NCBI GenBank assembly: GCA_963691705.1
Contig: OY829546.1
Span: 9,496,001 to 9,560,000, forward strand
Length of the DNA stretch: 64,000 bases
Reading direction: 5' to 3'
From: Viola odorata
Taxonomy: Eukaryota > Streptophyta > Magnoliopsida > Malpighiales > Violaceae
This document shows, in pieces, positions 60,991 through 64,000 of the stretch. The notes beneath the pieces are model-generated. The model saw nothing but the letters and a program-made list of their open reading frames with translations. It searched no databases and had not been told where the DNA came from. Within the stretch, counting starts at the first letter, position 1. Every line of letters starts with the position of its first letter. The position numbers were made by a program, and so were the translations under genes.

Positions 60991-62424
60991 TCACATGAGA
61001 TTTTCAAGCTCCCCAGCGAAGCGTTGCTGATCAAAGATGCGTATCGCCTCCTCGTTTGCATGGTCAGTCAGCCCAAGCTTCTTGCCAAATTCCCACACGT
61101 CTCCCTTCAACACTGATGCAGCTTGTGCCTTATTGCTGCGTTCAATACCAGCGTCCGATATATGGGCAGAACTACCAACAGACCCAGCGTCCTGGGTCGT
61201 ATGAAGACTTCCCTCCTTGCCCACTATTCTTTTAATCTTGCCACAATTCCTATTTACATTCACCCAAGGACATAGGACGTTGCTAGTAGGGACTAAAGTC
61301 CCCGATTCCCCCGAGGTAGCAGCCTGTCTAACAGTTCTATTGGAAGCGGACCCAGAACGGACAACAAGAGCCCCTGAATTCACACACAAATTTGTCCCTA
61401 CGCTATCATGCTCCTCTGCCTCTTCATCACAATCGGAGTCCTGGCTCCCAACTCCTACCATCCAATCCAAATTGGATATAGCCCCTTGCATCGGTTCTTC
61501 CTGACACCTAACCTTATGAACCACCCCGCTGACAGAAATCTGAATCTCGAAGTCAGAACTAACAGACTTCGTCGACACCAACAGACGTGCAACATCCATA
61601 CGCTTCCTGTTAACCGTATTCTCGTCAACAGCAACAAGACCTCCAGCCTTGTCTCCAATGACTTGGAAAGCATGGTGACCCCACACTTGTAGAGGGATCC
61701 CGGTGCACTGAATCCACACCAATCTGCCTCCATCTTGAGACGCTTCCTTCCAAGGGATAACCTTAGAAAAGAGAGAGTCAACAGCGGCGCAGGAGGACGC
61801 CATACAACGGTCATACTCTTCCTCTCTATCGAACTCAAGGAGAACCAAGCCCCTTCCCAAGATACGGGTATCACAGATCCACCCTGCTTCCATAACCAAC
61901 TCTTGAATCTCCGGAATTCTTTCTATGGAGCGAATGACTCCTACCGCACTCTTCCTAAGCCAACATTCATTGGACCTAGGGATAGGTAGATCAATAATAT
62001 CATTAGAAACAGGGGTTTTCCATCCCCTGTTGGTAGCTGAAGCTGATCCGACAATCCTAGACTTAGCAGGCTCCTCTACCAGAGTTCGCTGTTTGGTGCT
62101 CTTCCCCTCATTCCGTTGGGGAGCTGCATAAGGCATGCCGCGACGTCTATTCCTACCCACAGCACACTTGATGATAGATGCTCCTACACATTGTTTGTTG
62201 AGGGACCTCAACATATGGTCAACATTCTTGACCCCAACCAGGCGAATGAAGCCAAAGCGCTTCCCGTCCTTATTACGCCGTTGCGCTACATACGCATCGC
62301 GCACAAAACTGAATTGAGGAAGCCTCCATCTCTTAGCAGCCAAATACCGGAGTGCCCTAGGATCAACATGGGAGGGCAGATTTTCCACATAGAATGACAT
62401 CTCAGTGTCAGGAAGAGACGTCAT
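60991..62424 (-). CDS. LINE ORF1: RRM-type nucleic-acid-binding protein
   Basis: At 477 aa, this protein coats LINE RNA in ribonucleoprotein particles. An RRM lies at about residues 10-85, with RNP2 FYVENLP (11-17) and RNP1 KRFGFIRL (55-62). A second region, about 155-310 (ECWLRKSAVGVIRSIERIP, LVWIQCTGIPLQVWG), resembles the DUF4283-like domain common in plant LINE ORF1 proteins. No CCHC zinc knuckle is present, unlike most other plant L1 ORF1 proteins. The C-terminus is Ser/Asn-rich. The stop TGA directly follows a terminal ATG codon (ATGTGA). No frameshifts or stops. Confidence 0.92.
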   Translation of the reverse strand: MTSLPDTEMSFYVENLPSHVDPRALRYLAAKRWRLPQFSFVRDAYVAQRRNKDGKRFGFIRLVGVKNVDHMLRSLNKQCVGASIIKCAVGRNRRRGMPYAAPQRNEGKSTKQRTLVEEPAKSRIVGSASATNRGWKTPVSNDIIDLPIPRSNECWLRKSAVGVIRSIERIPEIQELVMEAGWICDTRILGRGLVLLEFDREEEYDRCMASSCAAVDSLFSKVIPWKEASQDGGRLVWIQCTGIPLQVWGHHAFQVIGDKAGGLVAVDENTVNRKRMDVARLLVSTKSVSSDFEIQISVSGVVHKVRCQEEPMQGAISNLDWMVGVGSQDSDCDEEAEEHDSVGTNLCVNSGALVVRSGSASNRTVRQAATSGESGTLVPTSNVLCPWVNVNRNCGKIKRIVGKEGSLHTTQDAGSVGSSAHISDAGIERSNKAQAASVLKGDVWEFGKKLGLTDHANEEAIRIFDQQRFAGELENLM

Positions 62425-63050
62425 AGGAAGGTGAGGTGGCAGAGTAGAGCACCAACTAGTTGAGGCAAATCGTCAAGCACTTGGTATACACGAGAACCCC
62501 AAACCCCACAAGAATCACCCCCGACCCAACACCAACGACCACAACGTCCCAGCAGATCCAGTAAATACACAACAATCTAACCACGAATCTGCAAGGAAAC
62601 ACACACACAAGGGCCCACGAAGTCCCTTCAAACCATCCAAAACCAAGCAAAAGAAAAACAAAACAGAGGAAGGAGATTCGGCAGATCCGAGATCCGCAGG
62701 GGAAGAGGAGAGAAGAGTGAAGAGGCCCTCCCACAAGGAGTGAAAAGAGCGACGACCCGAAGAAGCAGATCTCCGCACCCCGAAGGAGTCGTCGGGATCG
62801 CTCGAATCCAAGAGCAAACGGGAAAGAGGAGCCTGACAGTACGGAAACACAGCAGATCGGGAAAGAGGAGAAGAAGGGTCGGCGAAGAGAGGCTAGAACG
62901 GCAATGATTTTACGCCAGCTGCAGTGGGCAGCTGGTATTTTGGTTGCTCCGGCAGCAGTGGGCTGACCGGAGGGGAAGAGAGAAAACTGGTGCACTCCTT
63001 TCCTTTTCTTAGCAGGTCACTTCTTCCTTTTCTTTTTGTTTCCAACAAAA
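62425..63050 (-). promoter_or_regulatory. LINE 5' untranslated region and presumptive internal promoter
   Basis: About 626 bp between the ORF1 start and the 63051 target duplication, noticeably richer in GC than the flanking DNA. In LINEs this region carries the internal promoter. An open frame at 62456-62995 (minus) is present but resembles nothing known and is probably fortuitous. Confidence 0.6.
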
Positions 63051-63065
63051 AAAACATCAGTTATT

Positions 63066-64000
63066 AAAAGACGGAGGAAGTACTATTTACTCTTTCCACC
63101 GCATTCCACATCAGTCCATCAACATCTATAACATCATGAACCTCTGCGCCCACATGCCTTGATGTGCTTGGTGGCCTTGAAACGATGCTCGTGCCTAGTG
63201 GCAAGTAGACTCACCTCTATCCTTCTTATAGGTGTTCTTGTGCTCGTGCTCGTGCTCGTGCTCGTGCTCAGTTAAATCTGCAAGTGTTTTTAATTGATGT
63301 GTTGTGTTGCTCCTCGATCGTGTTCTTGTCCTTCTTATATCCAACAATTTTGAATTCCTCTTTGTTTCCTCCAAATTCTTAACTTTTATAAACTTTCTGA
63401 CTTATATTTGTCTTTGCTTATATTTTCTGTCAATCTTAAATTTTCTAGTTTTTTCTTTCCCTACGCCGAGCTACTTCTAAATCTGAAATCAAAAGTAGAA
63501 ACTAATGAGACTCTTAGAGAAAATGGAAACAAATCGATACGAAGATACATAAATGAATTTAAAAAAATGAATAATCAATTGTGTTCTTGCACCATATATA
63601 TATATAACAAAAGCTCATCCCATTCATTTTATAATATACTATTACTAACTCTGTAATACATGCATGCAAGATACATTCCCTTATCTACATTATATTACCT
63701 TGGGAAAAGACTCACTAGCACTTCTTCATTTTCATCTCCTAGTACATGACTAGTGATTGGTCAAACAAACATAAGAATAGATGATTGGATAGTTGTTACT
63801 TTTAAGTTATTCTAAGAGGACGTATCAAAGATATTGTCTTCAAAACAATGTTCAGGCATTATTCAATCAAACTTGTTTTTTATCATATCAACGTTTTTCA
63901 CTCCTCTCCTCAAGATGTGCTCCTCATGTTACCGCTCTGTCATTCTATCTTTACTGGTTATTCCATTTTTTTTAATTGATTCTTACTATGACAACGGTTA
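63066..64000. other. Intergenic DNA to the window end, no gene seen
   Basis: The first 20 bases after the LINE target duplication (AAAAGACGGAGGAAGTAC) resemble a Stowaway terminal end, so the LINE may have entered a degenerate MITE. The rest is AT-rich with no recognisable coding sequence. Confidence 0.45.
63240..63269. repeat. Hexanucleotide microsatellite (GTGCTC)n
   Basis: Five consecutive GTGCTC-type units, with a related single unit upstream at about 63186. It is noncoding in every frame I examined. Confidence 0.8.

Larger units (their letters stand above)
57086..63050 (-). mobile_element. Full-length L1 LINE with RRM-type ORF1, 15-bp TSD
   Basis: The element is about 5.97 kb and reads on the minus strand: a GC-rich 5' untranslated region (about 62425-63050), ORF1, ORF2, a 3' untranslated region and an A-tail seen as a T-run at 57086-57093. 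The 15-bp direct repeat AAAACATCAGTTATT occurs at 57071-57085 and 63051-63065. Both ORFs are uninterrupted, no 5' truncation is evident, and the target duplication is perfect, so the insertion is young and could be autonomous. ORF1 carries an RRM, which is the mark of the plant L1 sub-clade first described as BNR in beet. Confidence 0.95.

Noticed and set aside
62456..62995. 179-codon frame upstream of LINE ORF1 as a third LINE ORF
   Set aside because: It lies in the 5' untranslated region, has no recognisable domain, and plant L1 elements have two ORFs; GC-rich composition explains the open frame.
63239..63270. GTGCTC repeat as a CRISPR-like or coding repeat
   Set aside because: Simple hexanucleotide microsatellite with no spacers, in plant intergenic DNA.

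Overview
The window is nuclear DNA from a flowering plant, most likely a eudicot. The evidence is AT-rich intergenic DNA, genes with many short GT-AG introns, plant-only families (ORRM1, LITTLE ZIPPER, CYP94 P450, CC-NB-LRR) and plant transposons (Stowaway, PIF/Harbinger, hAT-like and Mutator-like elements, L1 LINEs). I cannot name the species. There is no bacterial, organellar or CRISPR content.

The left part (about 1-25.5 kb) is gene-poor and accessory. It holds a 5'-truncated GDSL esterase copy (+), an intact intronless CYP94-type P450 (-), a polygalacturonase gene (+) split by about 6 kb of inserted DNA including a 5'-truncated LINE with a 15-bp target-site duplication, an RPM1-like CC-NB-LRR gene (-) with two visible lesions, and a second, inverted GDSL copy. 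A block of about 0.7-0.8 kb that lies downstream of the GDSL gene occurs three times (about 4.7, 9.2 and 24.0 kb).

The middle part (about 26-54.5 kb) is a run of conserved single-copy genes whose exon structures can be rebuilt with all splice junctions in frame: ORRM1-like plastid RNA-editing factor (9 exons, 391 aa), MFS transporter of the HIAT/tetracycline-resistance type (14 exons, 442 aa), mitochondrial NFU4-like Fe-S protein (6 exons, 275 aa), R3H-SUZ RNA-binding protein (4 exons, 462 aa), LITTLE ZIPPER 3/4 (69 aa) and chloroplast-type aspartyl aminopeptidase (10 exons, 544 aa). NFU4 and R3H-SUZ are divergent over about 0.9 kb; ZPR and the aminopeptidase converge with 190 bp between stop codons. 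The aminopeptidase carries one in-frame TGA in an otherwise perfect gene model.

The right part (about 54.6-64 kb) is transposon-dominated: a 1,435-bp Mutator-like element with long terminal inverted repeats and a perfect 9-bp target duplication, a tandem duplication, and a full-length L1 LINE (about 5.97 kb, minus strand) with both ORFs open, a 15-bp target duplication and an RRM domain in ORF1. That places it with the plant RRM-bearing L1 lineage described from beet (BNR). It is the best candidate for a currently or recently active element.

The genes do not form an operon or a recognisable biosynthetic cluster. I did not find a convincing undescribed molecular system. The most checkable surprises are the lone stop codon in the aminopeptidase, the two-lesion NLR, the triplicated GDSL flank and the apparently intact RRM-type LINE.
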